From: Enterobacter dykesii
GTDB taxonomy: Bacteria; Pseudomonadota; Gammaproteobacteria; Enterobacterales; Enterobacteriaceae
Assembly: GCF_008364625.2 (NCBI RefSeq)
Contig: NZ_CP126604.1
Coordinates: 434,001 to 498,000, forward strand
DNA: 64,000 nucleotides
Direction of reading: 5' to 3'
Positions 10,301 to 18,361 of the stretch are shown here, piece by piece. The notes under the pieces were generated by a model. That model ran no database searches. It was not told the origin of the DNA and worked only from the letters and a program-made list of their open reading frames with translations. How positions within the stretch are numbered: position 1 is the first letter of the stretch; each line of letters starts with the position of its first letter. The translations under genes and the position numbers were made by a program.

Positions 10301-13300
10301 ATATCAGGCGCTGGAAGCGGTGTTTGCGGACCGGAAAAAGACCGCACCTGTCCAGGTGGGTTCGATCAAAACCAACATTGGCCACCTTGAGGCGGCGGCG
10401 GGCGTGCTGGGTGTGGTGAAAACGTCTCTGATGCTGCACTTCCGGAAATACGTACCTCACCTCAATTTTCAGCAGAAAAACCCGCATATTGCGGCGATTA
10501 GCCGTCATGTTGAGGTGAGCGGCGCGCAGCCTGCCTCATGGCATGCCGATGGCGAAGCACGCTACGCGGGCGTAAGCAGCTTTGGTTTCGGCGGTACCAA
10601 CGGTCATGTGATTTTGCGCAGCGCGCCAGCGGTGGAAAAACGCCAGGAGCCCGCTGCGCCGCACGGCCTGCTTCTGGTCGGTTCACATGATGAAGGGGCG
10701 TTTACCCTTCAGCGGGAGGCGGTCAAAAAAGGGTTATCGACGTGCCAGGAGAGCGATATCGCCACCTGGTGTCGGCTGGTGAACACCCGCTACGACGCGG
10801 CCCGCTATCGCGGCGTGGCGTATGGCGCGGATCGCTCCCAGTTGACGGAAAGCCTTGCGCAGCTCACCGCCTGCAAGGCGGGTAAAGCCCAGCCCCAGGT
10901 CTGGCTCTTCCCGGGGCAGGGCACCCAGCAAATCGGCATGGGTGCCGAGCTGTATCACCATCTGCCGCACTATCGCACCCAGTTTGACGCGCTGGCGACG
11001 ACTATTCAGCAGCGCTATCAGATTGATATTACGCAGGCGCTGTTTGCCCGTGACGACAGCTGGCAGCGCTGCGCCAGAACCTGTCAGCTCTCATTATTTG
11101 CCTGTAGCTACGCGCTTGCTCAGAGCGTGATGCAGTTCGGCCCGCGTCCGGCTGCCGTAATGGGGCACAGCCTGGGAGAGTACTGCGCGGCGGTTATCGC
11201 TGGCTATCTCTCGCTGGACGACGGGCTGGCAATGGTTCATCAGCGCGCGCTGTTGATGTCAGCCCTGACGCAGGAAGGGGCGATGGCTGTCGTCTTCAGC
11301 GGCGAAGCCGACGTCCGTCAGATGATTTCCCCCTGGACGGGCGACATTGATATTGCCGCATTCAACACGCCGACATTGACCACCATCGCAGGCAGTCGGG
11401 CGGCGATTGACGCCTGCCTTCAGGCCATATCTTCAAAAGGCGGTCACGCCAGAAAAATTAAAACTGCCAGCGCATTTCACTCCTCGATGATGGATCCGAT
11501 CCTCGGCGCCTGGCGCGAGTGGCTGGTCAACAACGTCACCTTCACCCGCGGGACGATCCCGTTTTACAGCAACCTGAACGGTGAGGCGTGCGACCGCACC
11601 GACGCCGACTACTGGACCCGGCAAATTCGCCAGCCCGTGAGTTTCCTTCAGGGCGTGCAAAACGTGCTGGCACAGGGTGAGTTCACCTTTATCGATCTGA
11701 GCGCGGACGGTTCGCTGGGCAAATTTGTGACCGCAACTGACCGCCGTCACCGGGTGCTGGCCGCAGGCGACCGGCGACATGAGTACAAATCACTGCTGAC
11801 GCTGCTGGGTACGCTGTGGCAGCAAGGGCACGACATCAACTGGAGCGGGCTGTACCACGCGACCACGCGGGAGGCGCTAACCCTGCCCGCCATCCAGTTC
11901 TGCCGCAAACGTTACTGGCTGGCGGGTGAGACGCCAGCGCAGACCCCATCTGCAAAAGAGGACGCTATGTCAAATCAACACCATTTAGCCGCTGAAATAA
12001 AAGCGATTATTGCCGGTTTTCTTGAGGCGGATCCCGCCGCGCTTGACGACTCTCTGCCGTTCCTGGAAATGGGGGCGGACTCGCTGGTGCTGCTGGATGC
12101 CATCAATACCATTAAAGACCGCTATGGCGTAGCCATCCCGGTGCGGGCGCTGTTTGAAGAGCTCAATACGCTGGACGCGGTGATCGGTTATGTGGTGGAG
12201 CACGCGCAGCCGGCGGCGGCGGCGGCGGCTTCGCTCACCACCCCGGAAACCGCCGGCCTGGCGGCACAGCCTGTCGCGGCACCGCAGGGTACCAGCAGGC
12301 CGGTGCCTGATACGGTTCAGGATCTGATTGCCCGCCAGCTGGAGCTCATGTCCCAGCAGCTAAATTTGCTTAACGGCACGGCGCAGGCTCTCCCGATGCC
12401 AGCCGCACCCGCGACGCCGGACGTTATCGCGCCTGCGCCCGTCGTGGCCCCGACCGCACCGGTGAAGGCCAGCGCGCACAACAGCTGGTTTAAAAAAGAG
12501 ACCAAAAAGGTCTCCCTCGGCGCTGAGCGCGACCAGCATCTGGCGCAACTCACCGAACGGTTTGTCGATAAAACGGGCGGGTCAAAACGCAATGCCCAGC
12601 AATACCGCGCCGTGCTCGCGGATAACCGGGCCTCTGCGGGCTTTCGTTTATCCACCAAAGAGATGCTTTACCCCTTAGTGGGAGAGCGCTCTCAGGGTTC
12701 GCGCATCTGGGATGTCGATGGCAACGAGTATATTGATTTTACGATGGGGTTTGGCGCTAACCTGCTGGGACATGCGCCGGACTGCGTGCAGCAGGCCGTT
12801 GCCGACCAGCTGGCGCGGGGCATGCAGATTGGTCCGCAAAGCGCCCTGGCGGGCGAGGTGGCAACGCTTATCAGCGAGCTGACCGGCCAGCAGCGCGTGG
12901 CATTTTGTAACTCCGGCTCCGAAGCGGTAATGAGCGCCGTGCGCCTGGCGCGAGCCGTGACCGGGAAAAATAAAGTCGCGCTGTTTAGCGGCTCGTATCA
13001 TGGCGTGTTTGACGGCATTCTGGGGCGACAGCAGGGGGGAGAAACCCCCGAGCGCGCGACGCCGATTGCCGCAGGCACGCCGCCATCGCTGGTGGACGAC
13101 CTGCTGGTGCTCAATTACGGCAGCGAAGAGAGCCTGGCGCTTATCGCCCGCTATGCCGCCGAGCTGGCGGTGGTGATCGTCGAACCGGTGCAGAGCCGTT
13201 ATCCCGATCATCAGCCACGCGAATACCTGCATACCCTGCGTGAGCTGACGACAACCCACAACATTGCGCTGATGTTTGACGAGGTGATCACCGGTTTCCG

Positions 13301-15128
13301 TCTGGCGGCCGGTGGCGCGCAGGCCTATTACGGCGTTCAGGCGGATATCGCCTCCTACGGAAAGATTGTCGGCGGCGGTATGCCGATCGGCGTGATTGCA
13401 GGCTCTGCCCGCTTTATGGACAGTATCGACGGCGGATTCTGGCAGTATGGCGATGACTCCTGGCCGCAGGCTGAACTGATCTTCTTTGCCGGTACGTTCT
13501 CCAAGCATCCGCTGACCATGGCGGCAAGCAAAGCCGTGCTGGAGTACATCAAAACGCATCCGGCGCTATATGAAGACATCAACCAAAAAACCGCGCGTCT
13601 GGCGATGTCGCTAAATACCTGGTTCTCAGCGACCGGCACGCCGATTGAGATCGTCTCAGCCGGCAGCCTGTTCCGTTTCAAATTCAACGGTAACTACGAC
13701 ATCCTCTTCCACCACCTGATGCTGCGCGGCATTTTCATCTGGGAAGGGCGTAACTGTTTTGTCTCGGTCGCGCACGCGGATGAGGATATCGATCGGTTTA
13801 TTGCGGCGGTGAAAGAGAGCGTTAACGCCATGCGCGTGGACGGCTTCTTTGGCGAGGCGGGATTGCGCCCCGACACGCGTTATGCCGTTGCAGACAGCCA
13901 GCAGCGTTTTCTGCAGCTGGCCGCGCAGGATGAAAGCGGGCTGTTGGCCGGGACGATCGGCGGCGTGATCGAAACGCCGCGCAATGTAGATGGCGACATC
14001 ATGCGCGCCGCCTGGCAACTGCTGTGCGAGCGCCATGACGCGCTGCGTATGCAGTTCACCGACGCAGGTGACCTTCAGGTTGTCCAGGCGCCCATCGTCG
14101 ATGTCTGCGAGGAAAACGCTGCGCCTGCCGCCTGTCTCGCTGAATTTGCTGCGCGTCCTTTTGATCTTACCGCCGCGCCGCTGGCTCGCCTGCTGCTGGT
14201 CCGCCACGAGGGGAAAACCACGCTCGCCATCTCGGCACATCATACGGTGGCGGACGGCTGGTCGTTTATGGTGATGCTGCGCGAGCTGCTGCATCTTTAC
14301 GATGCCCTGGCGTCGGGTAAACGTCCTGACCTGGCGGCAGCGGCAAGCTATCTGCAGGCTATCCGCGCGCAGAACATCGTCAGCGAGGCTGAGCTACCTG
14401 CGCGTCTTGCGGCGCTTCCAGCGCGCCGGGTAACGCCGGAAGTTCTGAGCGTGCAAGATCCCTCCCTGACGTATCAGGGGCAGCGGCTGGTACAGCGCCT
14501 GTCGTATCCGGGCCTGACCGGGCAGCTTCGCAAAGCCTCCGCCGAGCTGCGGGTGACCCGCTTCGCGATGCTGAATGCGCTCTTTACCCTGACGCTTGAG
14601 AAGGCGTTCGGCCACTCGCCGGTGCCGGTCGGCGTGCCGGATGCCGGGCGGGACTTCGGGCAGGGGGACGCGCTTGTCGGGCAGTGCGTCAGGCTGTTGC
14701 CGCTATGTATCGACAGCGCTACCTGCGCGTCGGTATCCGGGGTCGCCAGGGCAATCCATGACGGTATCCTCGTGCAGCGCGGCGAGCCCGCACTGCCGTC
14801 ACGCTGCTTCCACGGTCAGGATGCGCCGCTTCCTCTGCTGGCGACCTTTAACGTCGAGCCGCATGCTCCGCTGGCTGAGATGCGTCAGTGGGAGGCCAGC
14901 CTGTCGCTGCTCCCGATCGGCGCCGTCGAATTCCCGCTGATGGTTAACATTATCGAGACGAAAGAGGGGCTGTCCGTCGAGCTGGATTACCAGATGCGCT
15001 ATTTCACCGAGGAACGAGCCCGCGCGCTACTGGAGCACTTCCTGAAGGCGATAACCGTGCTGGCCGAGCAGGGAGAAGAGGCTGTTGAAGCATTATTCTC
15101 GTCGTCAGAGGCGCTGGCCGCATCATGA
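7386..15128 (+). CDS. Hybrid PKS-NRPS megasynthase: FAAL-ACP-KS-AT-ACP-aminotransferase-C
   Basis: 2580 residues. Domains in order: fatty acyl-AMP ligase about 1-575 (QYTSGSTGSPKGVMVTHGN near 185; YGMAETTL near 340; LKELLIINGQNHYPTDIEET near 450); ACP1 with phosphopantetheine Ser616 (GMSSLQ); ketosynthase about 668-1090 with Cys826, His961 and His1000; acyltransferase about 1170-1470 with Ser1262 in GHSLGEY and an AFHS motif expected for malonyl-CoA; ACP2 with Ser1566 (GADSL); Ala/Pro-rich linker; class III PLP aminotransferase about 1700-2140 with Lys2040 (GTFSKHP); condensation domain about 2155-2575 with intact HHTVADG at 2285-2291. No KR, DH, ER, adenylation or thioesterase domain. The order up to C matches mycosubtilin/iturin synthetase MycA, implying activation of a fatty acid, one malonyl extension and transamination of the beta-keto group to a beta-amino acyl chain. 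Confidence 0.93.
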   Translation: MMPSHQLFNRGYHSFNQLLPELAVQQTTQTAFEFVRSASDIQSQSYDQLHQRAASLAHALLQYGQRGDRVILLYPDGEDFIGAFFGCLYAGRVAVPVPMPAKSSGSAWERFAGVLRNAQTECIVTTAKGAETLGQLSLPLSPLIFTFDKPDTAALPAGYRLHPLDRTFSGAFHPVPVAENDLAFLQYTSGSTGSPKGVMVTHGNLWANSHAIHRFFGHHSESRGTIWLPHFHDMGLIGGLLQPVFGAFPCRVMSPMMLMKNPLNWLKHISDYQATTSGGPNFAYDLCVRKIGREQVEALDLSRWDVAFCGAEPIRPATLQQFSEHFAPAGFRPGAFLPCYGMAETTLIVTGMEKGQGLRVSDEAGTVSCGQALPDTEVRIVDPDRHQPLADGESGEIWLRGPSVAAGYWDNDAATRETFQASLAGHPHPWLRSGDMGFLQSGHLYVTGRLKELLIINGQNHYPTDIEETIRQADPALAEATVCVFASEDERPVALLELMTRHKNDLDMATLAPSVTAAVAERHGITLDELLLVGRRAIPRTTSGKLQRTRAKAMHQQGTLEVAWRSCQDASKPVELAGETPPALAALIAGIISSAMNTTIGESQWDEAFTGFGMSSLQAVGVIGELEQRLGRELSPALIYDYPTINRLAAALGQPAAARPVSSAVAESAIAVIGIGVELPGHSGVEALWSLLQQGHSTTGEIPAHRWRTSSLDGFNRKGSFFDEVDAFDAGYFGISPREAVYIDPQHRLLLETVQQALTDAGLKASSLRGSDTAVFVGISASDYALTCGDNVSAYSGLGNAHSIAANRISYLYDLKGPSVAVDTACSSSLVAIEGAMQSLRAGRCALAIAGGVNLALTPHLQKVFTEAQMLAPDGRCKTFDARADGYVRGEGCGVVVLKPLSQALADGDRVYATLVASAVNQDGRSNGITAPNGPSQQAVIRQAMADAGLDSDSIDYIEAHGTGTALGDLIEYQALEAVFADRKKTAPVQVGSIKTNIGHLEAAAGVLGVVKTSLMLHFRKYVPHLNFQQKNPHIAAISRHVEVSGAQPASWHADGEARYAGVSSFGFGGTNGHVILRSAPAVEKRQEPAAPHGLLLVGSHDEGAFTLQREAVKKGLSTCQESDIATWCRLVNTRYDAARYRGVAYGADRSQLTESLAQLTACKAGKAQPQVWLFPGQGTQQIGMGAELYHHLPHYRTQFDALATTIQQRYQIDITQALFARDDSWQRCARTCQLSLFACSYALAQSVMQFGPRPAAVMGHSLGEYCAAVIAGYLSLDDGLAMVHQRALLMSALTQEGAMAVVFSGEADVRQMISPWTGDIDIAAFNTPTLTTIAGSRAAIDACLQAISSKGGHARKIKTASAFHSSMMDPILGAWREWLVNNVTFTRGTIPFYSNLNGEACDRTDADYWTRQIRQPVSFLQGVQNVLAQGEFTFIDLSADGSLGKFVTATDRRHRVLAAGDRRHEYKSLLTLLGTLWQQGHDINWSGLYHATTREALTLPAIQFCRKRYWLAGETPAQTPSAKEDAMSNQHHLAAEIKAIIAGFLEADPAALDDSLPFLEMGADSLVLLDAINTIKDRYGVAIPVRALFEELNTLDAVIGYVVEHAQPAAAAAASLTTPETAGLAAQPVAAPQGTSRPVPDTVQDLIARQLELMSQQLNLLNGTAQALPMPAAPATPDVIAPAPVVAPTAPVKASAHNSWFKKETKKVSLGAERDQHLAQLTERFVDKTGGSKRNAQQYRAVLADNRASAGFRLSTKEMLYPLVGERSQGSRIWDVDGNEYIDFTMGFGANLLGHAPDCVQQAVADQLARGMQIGPQSALAGEVATLISELTGQQRVAFCNSGSEAVMSAVRLARAVTGKNKVALFSGSYHGVFDGILGRQQGGETPERATPIAAGTPPSLVDDLLVLNYGSEESLALIARYAAELAVVIVEPVQSRYPDHQPREYLHTLRELTTTHNIALMFDEVITGFRLAAGGAQAYYGVQADIASYGKIVGGGMPIGVIAGSARFMDSIDGGFWQYGDDSWPQAELIFFAGTFSKHPLTMAASKAVLEYIKTHPALYEDINQKTARLAMSLNTWFSATGTPIEIVSAGSLFRFKFNGNYDILFHHLMLRGIFIWEGRNCFVSVAHADEDIDRFIAAVKESVNAMRVDGFFGEAGLRPDTRYAVADSQQRFLQLAAQDESGLLAGTIGGVIETPRNVDGDIMRAAWQLLCERHDALRMQFTDAGDLQVVQAPIVDVCEENAAPAACLAEFAARPFDLTAAPLARLLLVRHEGKTTLAISAHHTVADGWSFMVMLRELLHLYDALASGKRPDLAAAASYLQAIRAQNIVSEAELPARLAALPARRVTPEVLSVQDPSLTYQGQRLVQRLSYPGLTGQLRKASAELRVTRFAMLNALFTLTLEKAFGHSPVPVGVPDAGRDFGQGDALVGQCVRLLPLCIDSATCASVSGVARAIHDGILVQRGEPALPSRCFHGQDAPLPLLATFNVEPHAPLAEMRQWEASLSLLPIGAVEFPLMVNIIETKEGLSVELDYQMRYFTEERARALLEHFLKAITVLAEQGEEAVEALFSSSEALAAS

Positions 15129-16141
15129 AAAAGCTGACGATTTTCGTCCTCGCGGGCGCCGTGCTGGCGTTCGCCGTTAATCTGCTGATCGATGCCGGAC
15201 TGTTTTACCGGGTGCAGGAGAGCGGCGGGGAACAGTGCCAAAAAATAACGGGCATTGAGGGCGCGGAGGATATCGCTCCCTTATCTGACGGTGGGGCGAT
15301 AGCCAGTAGCCTCAACCGACACGGCAGCGCGCCCGGGGCGCTGTATTACCTCAACGGCAGCGACCGGCCGCGGCGATTGGCTGGCGACTATCCGGATGCC
15401 TTCTTCCCGCACGGCATCGATGTCTGGCAGCAGGAGGGCGAGACGTGGATCTACGTGGTGAACCACCGCCCGCAGGAGGACAGCATTGATGTGTTTCGCT
15501 TTAATCGCGCGCAGATGCGTCTTGAGTATCAGCCCGCCCTGTCGCGCGCTGTCGGCAACAACATCAATGATATCAGCGTCATTGATAAAACCCGCTGGCT
15601 GCTGACGCGGGACCACCGCTGGAAGGGCTTCGCGGGACGCCTGGAGGACTATCTGCGGCTGCCGCTGTCCAGCGTCCTGCTGGCAGACGGGGCGGGGCTG
15701 CATACCCTGATCGATGGCCTGCATTTTGCGAACGGCATTTACTACAACCGACCGCAGGGGCGTCTGTACGTGGCGGAAACCACCCGCGGCGCGGTGAGCA
15801 GCTGGGCGTGGCAACCGAACGAGGCTGCGCCCGTCCTGCTGGGGCGCGTCAGCGGTCTGCATGGCGTCGACAATATTCTGCCGGACGGGCAGGGAATGCT
15901 GGTGGCGGCGCACCCGCAGCTTCTGAAGCTGGCCGCCTATCAGAAAGATGCCCAGACGCGTTCACCGTCCATGGTGTGGCGGCTGACAACCGGCCCACAG
16001 GGAGAGAGCGCTCAGGCCAGTATGCTCTATCAGAGCCACGGCGAGGCGCTGGCGGCAATCAGCGTCGCCGCGCCGGTGGGTGGAAAGATGATGATGGGCA
16101 GCGTCTTTGACGACGGGCTGCTGCTGTGCGGGGAACAATAA
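15125..16141 (+). CDS. Paraoxonase/arylesterase-like beta-propeller hydrolase with N-terminal membrane anchor
   Basis: 338 residues. An N-terminal hydrophobic helix (residues 4-24) suggests a signal anchor, as in mammalian paraoxonases. The body resembles the SMP-30/paraoxonase six-bladed propeller: PHGIDVW, VVNHRP, NNINDISVID, LHFANGI and VAETTRG supply Asn/Asp/Glu residues of the kind that bind calcium in this family. Paraoxonases hydrolyse lactones and aryl esters. The ATG overlaps the megasynthase stop by 4 bases (ATGA), so translation is coupled. Possible roles are opening or closing a lactone in the product, product release, or self-protection. I place it in the family with fair confidence but the substrate is unknown. 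Confidence 0.75.
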   Translation: MKKLTIFVLAGAVLAFAVNLLIDAGLFYRVQESGGEQCQKITGIEGAEDIAPLSDGGAIASSLNRHGSAPGALYYLNGSDRPRRLAGDYPDAFFPHGIDVWQQEGETWIYVVNHRPQEDSIDVFRFNRAQMRLEYQPALSRAVGNNINDISVIDKTRWLLTRDHRWKGFAGRLEDYLRLPLSSVLLADGAGLHTLIDGLHFANGIYYNRPQGRLYVAETTRGAVSSWAWQPNEAAPVLLGRVSGLHGVDNILPDGQGMLVAAHPQLLKLAAYQKDAQTRSPSMVWRLTTGPQGESAQASMLYQSHGEALAAISVAAPVGGKMMMGSVFDDGLLLCGEQ

Positions 16142-16142
16142 G

Positions 16143-17198
16143 ATGCTGAAGAGATGGTTTTCCCGACGCGGTCATTTTCACGGGACGCTTGAGGGACGGG
16201 AATTCCCCCTGACGTCCGGCCATACGCTCCTCGAAAGCGCGCTCAACGCCGGCGTTTCCCTGCCGTATAACTGCCAGGTCGGCTCGTGTAAATCCTGTCT
16301 TTGCCGGGTGACGAACGGCAAGGTGCGTTCGCTCGTCGACCTGAGCTATTTGCTCAGCCAGGAGGAGATTGCCGCCGGCCACGTGCTGGCATGCCAGTGC
16401 CTGCCGGAATCGGATTTAACGCTGGCCGCGGTCTCGACGTCCTGGACGCCAGCGCGAATTACGCAGGCTGTCGCGCTCTCATCAACGGTATGGCGCGTGA
16501 CGCTGCTGGCGGAGCAGGCGTTGCCCTTTCAGCCAGGACAATACGTTCAAGTCGGTCTCGAAAAGGATAAGGATATCCGGAGCTTCTCCGTCAGCTGGCC
16601 GAGCCGGGGGCGAGAGATTGTTCTGGATATCACGCGCCGGGAAGAGGGGCGGCTATCCCCGCTGCTGTGTGATGAACAGGGCGCTGGCCGGAAGGTGTGG
16701 CTCTCAGACTGCCGGGGGCAGTTCGGCCAGAAGGATGACGGTAACGGTCCGCTGCTGGCCATCGCCAGCGGATCGGGGCTGGGAGCGACGCTGGGTCTGG
16801 TCCGCGCCGCGCTGGCGCGTCATCCCCACCGCGAGGTCATGCTGATCCACGCGGTTCGCAGACGGCAGGACAAATTTGACCTGCAAGAACTGCAGCGTCT
16901 GCGTCAGCACTACCCCGGTTTCCACTTTCTGCATGCGTTATCCCGGGAGCGTGAGGTTCAGGAGCGAGAGCTGGCTGGCCGTGTGACCTGCTGGCTTGAC
17001 GACTGGCGCGCCCTCTATCCCCGCCGGACGGCGGTAGCCGAATGGCGCGTCGTGATTTGCGGTAATCCAGCGCTGGCGCAGGCGTGCCGGCAAAGGCTGC
17101 TCGCCGGAGGGGTAATGAGCCACTTGCTTGAAATGGACTGCTTCTCGCCGCCGGTCGGTGCACAAAACAGTCATAACAATAAGGAGCCCGTATGTTGA
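16143..17198 (+). CDS. Ferredoxin-NAD(P)H reductase with plant-type 2Fe-2S domain
   Basis: 351 residues from the ATG at 16143, which follows a GGGGA site; an ATG 36 bases upstream lies inside the previous gene and is not preferred. Residues 1-90 are a plant-type ferredoxin with Cys44, Cys49, Cys52 and Cys84 (Cx4Cx2C...C). Residues about 100-330 are a ferredoxin-NADP reductase module with a flavin-binding RSFSVSW motif and a nucleotide-binding GSGLGAT motif. Such fused reductases pass electrons from NAD(P)H through FAD and 2Fe-2S to an oxygenase. The gene overlaps the start of the AlkB-type hydroxylase by 7 bases, so it is most likely its dedicated electron donor. Confidence 0.9.
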   Translation: MLKRWFSRRGHFHGTLEGREFPLTSGHTLLESALNAGVSLPYNCQVGSCKSCLCRVTNGKVRSLVDLSYLLSQEEIAAGHVLACQCLPESDLTLAAVSTSWTPARITQAVALSSTVWRVTLLAEQALPFQPGQYVQVGLEKDKDIRSFSVSWPSRGREIVLDITRREEGRLSPLLCDEQGAGRKVWLSDCRGQFGQKDDGNGPLLAIASGSGLGATLGLVRAALARHPHREVMLIHAVRRRQDKFDLQELQRLRQHYPGFHFLHALSREREVQERELAGRVTCWLDDWRALYPRRTAVAEWRVVICGNPALAQACRQRLLAGGVMSHLLEMDCFSPPVGAQNSHNNKEPVC

Positions 17199-18361
17199 GT
17201 TATCTGAGATTTGCCCTTGTCCCCTGCGTTTTTTTACCGCTCACCGCGCTAACCACTCTGCTCGGCGGCGTGTGGATCGTCGTCTCCATACTCTGCGTGA
17301 CGCTGAGCTATGTTCTCTTCGATAACGCAACCACGCACGACACCGCCGATCGCCACTACCGGCTTCCGGCGCTGCTGGAAATCATCCCGTATTTACAGCT
17401 CCCGGCCGCGCTGCTGGCGTTGTTCACTCTTGTCTGGCAGGCCGCTCCCGGCGATCTGCTCGGGTTTGGCGCATGGCTTTCCGCCCTCACGGGTCACAAC
17501 ATTATGGCGCTGCATAACCTTACCCTACCTGAGCTGCTGCTTGCGGCGGCCTCCACCGGCTATACCATGAGCACCAATACCGTGGTGGCTCATGAGCTTA
17601 TCCACAAAACCCACAGTCTGATGGCGATGATGGTCGGGCGCTGGCTTCTGGCGCTGGTCGGCGATGCGCAGTTTTCGATTTCGCACGTCTATTCGCATCA
17701 TCCTAACGTGGCGACCCCGGCGGACGGGGCGACGGCGCGTCGTGGGGAAAATGTGTATCGCTTCTTTATCCGTTCCTCTCTGTCGCAGTATGTTGAATCC
17801 TGGCAGGTTGAAGCACAGCGGCTGTCGCTTCAGAACCGGCGCGGCGCCATGCTGGTGAACCGGGTGATAAGTGGGGTGCTGATGAGCCTGCTGATCGTGG
17901 CGGCCTGCTTTACGGCGGCGGGCATCAGGGGCGCGCTGGCGTGCCTGGTGACCATGCTGGTGTCTAAATTCCTGTTTGAAACGGTGAATTACATCCAGCA
18001 CTACGGTCTGGTCCGCCTTCCCGGCACGCGCGTGGAGCCGCGACACAGCTGGGATTGCAATAACCGGGCCTCGTCGGCCGGTCTGTTGAACCTGACGCGC
18101 CACTCCGATCATCACACCCATCCCCGCCGTGAATACTGGAATTTGCAGGCGCACAGCTATGCGGTGGGAATAGAGAAAGGGTATGTCGCCCATATTTTTT
18201 ACGCGCTGATACCGCCACTGTGGTTTAAACGAATGGAAGCAAAACTCGCGTACTGGGACGAACACGTTGCCAGCGACGCAGAGCGTGCCCTGATCCGTCA
18301 GTCTGAATCATCCGCGGTTAATTCCACTGTTCCCTGTGTTTCTGGAGAATCCCATGAGTGA
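17192..18361 (+). CDS. AlkB-type membrane alkane/fatty acyl monooxygenase
   Basis: 389 residues, integral membrane non-haem diiron enzyme. The alkane hydroxylase histidine boxes are present: HELIHKTH at 134-141, HVYSHHPNVATP from 165, NYIQHYGL and LTRHSDHHTHPRREYWNLQ. The second box has Ser where AlkB usually has Glu-His-x-x-Gly. AlkB enzymes hydroxylate the terminal carbon of alkyl chains; close relatives desaturate or epoxidise. Start ATG 17192 is preceded by AAGGAG. Placement directly after its reductase and behind a FAAL megasynthase suggests oxidation of the fatty tail of the product or precursor. Position on the chain (omega or internal) cannot be predicted. Confidence 0.9.
   Translation: MLSYLRFALVPCVFLPLTALTTLLGGVWIVVSILCVTLSYVLFDNATTHDTADRHYRLPALLEIIPYLQLPAALLALFTLVWQAAPGDLLGFGAWLSALTGHNIMALHNLTLPELLLAAASTGYTMSTNTVVAHELIHKTHSLMAMMVGRWLLALVGDAQFSISHVYSHHPNVATPADGATARRGENVYRFFIRSSLSQYVESWQVEAQRLSLQNRRGAMLVNRVISGVLMSLLIVAACFTAAGIRGALACLVTMLVSKFLFETVNYIQHYGLVRLPGTRVEPRHSWDCNNRASSAGLLNLTRHSDHHTHPRREYWNLQAHSYAVGIEKGYVAHIFYALIPPLWFKRMEAKLAYWDEHVASDAERALIRQSESSAVNSTVPCVSGESHE

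Noticed and set aside
7386..15128. Megasynthase as an artefact of frameshift fusion
   Set aside because: All domains have intact catalytic residues in one continuous frame and the order matches a known enzyme type up to the C domain.
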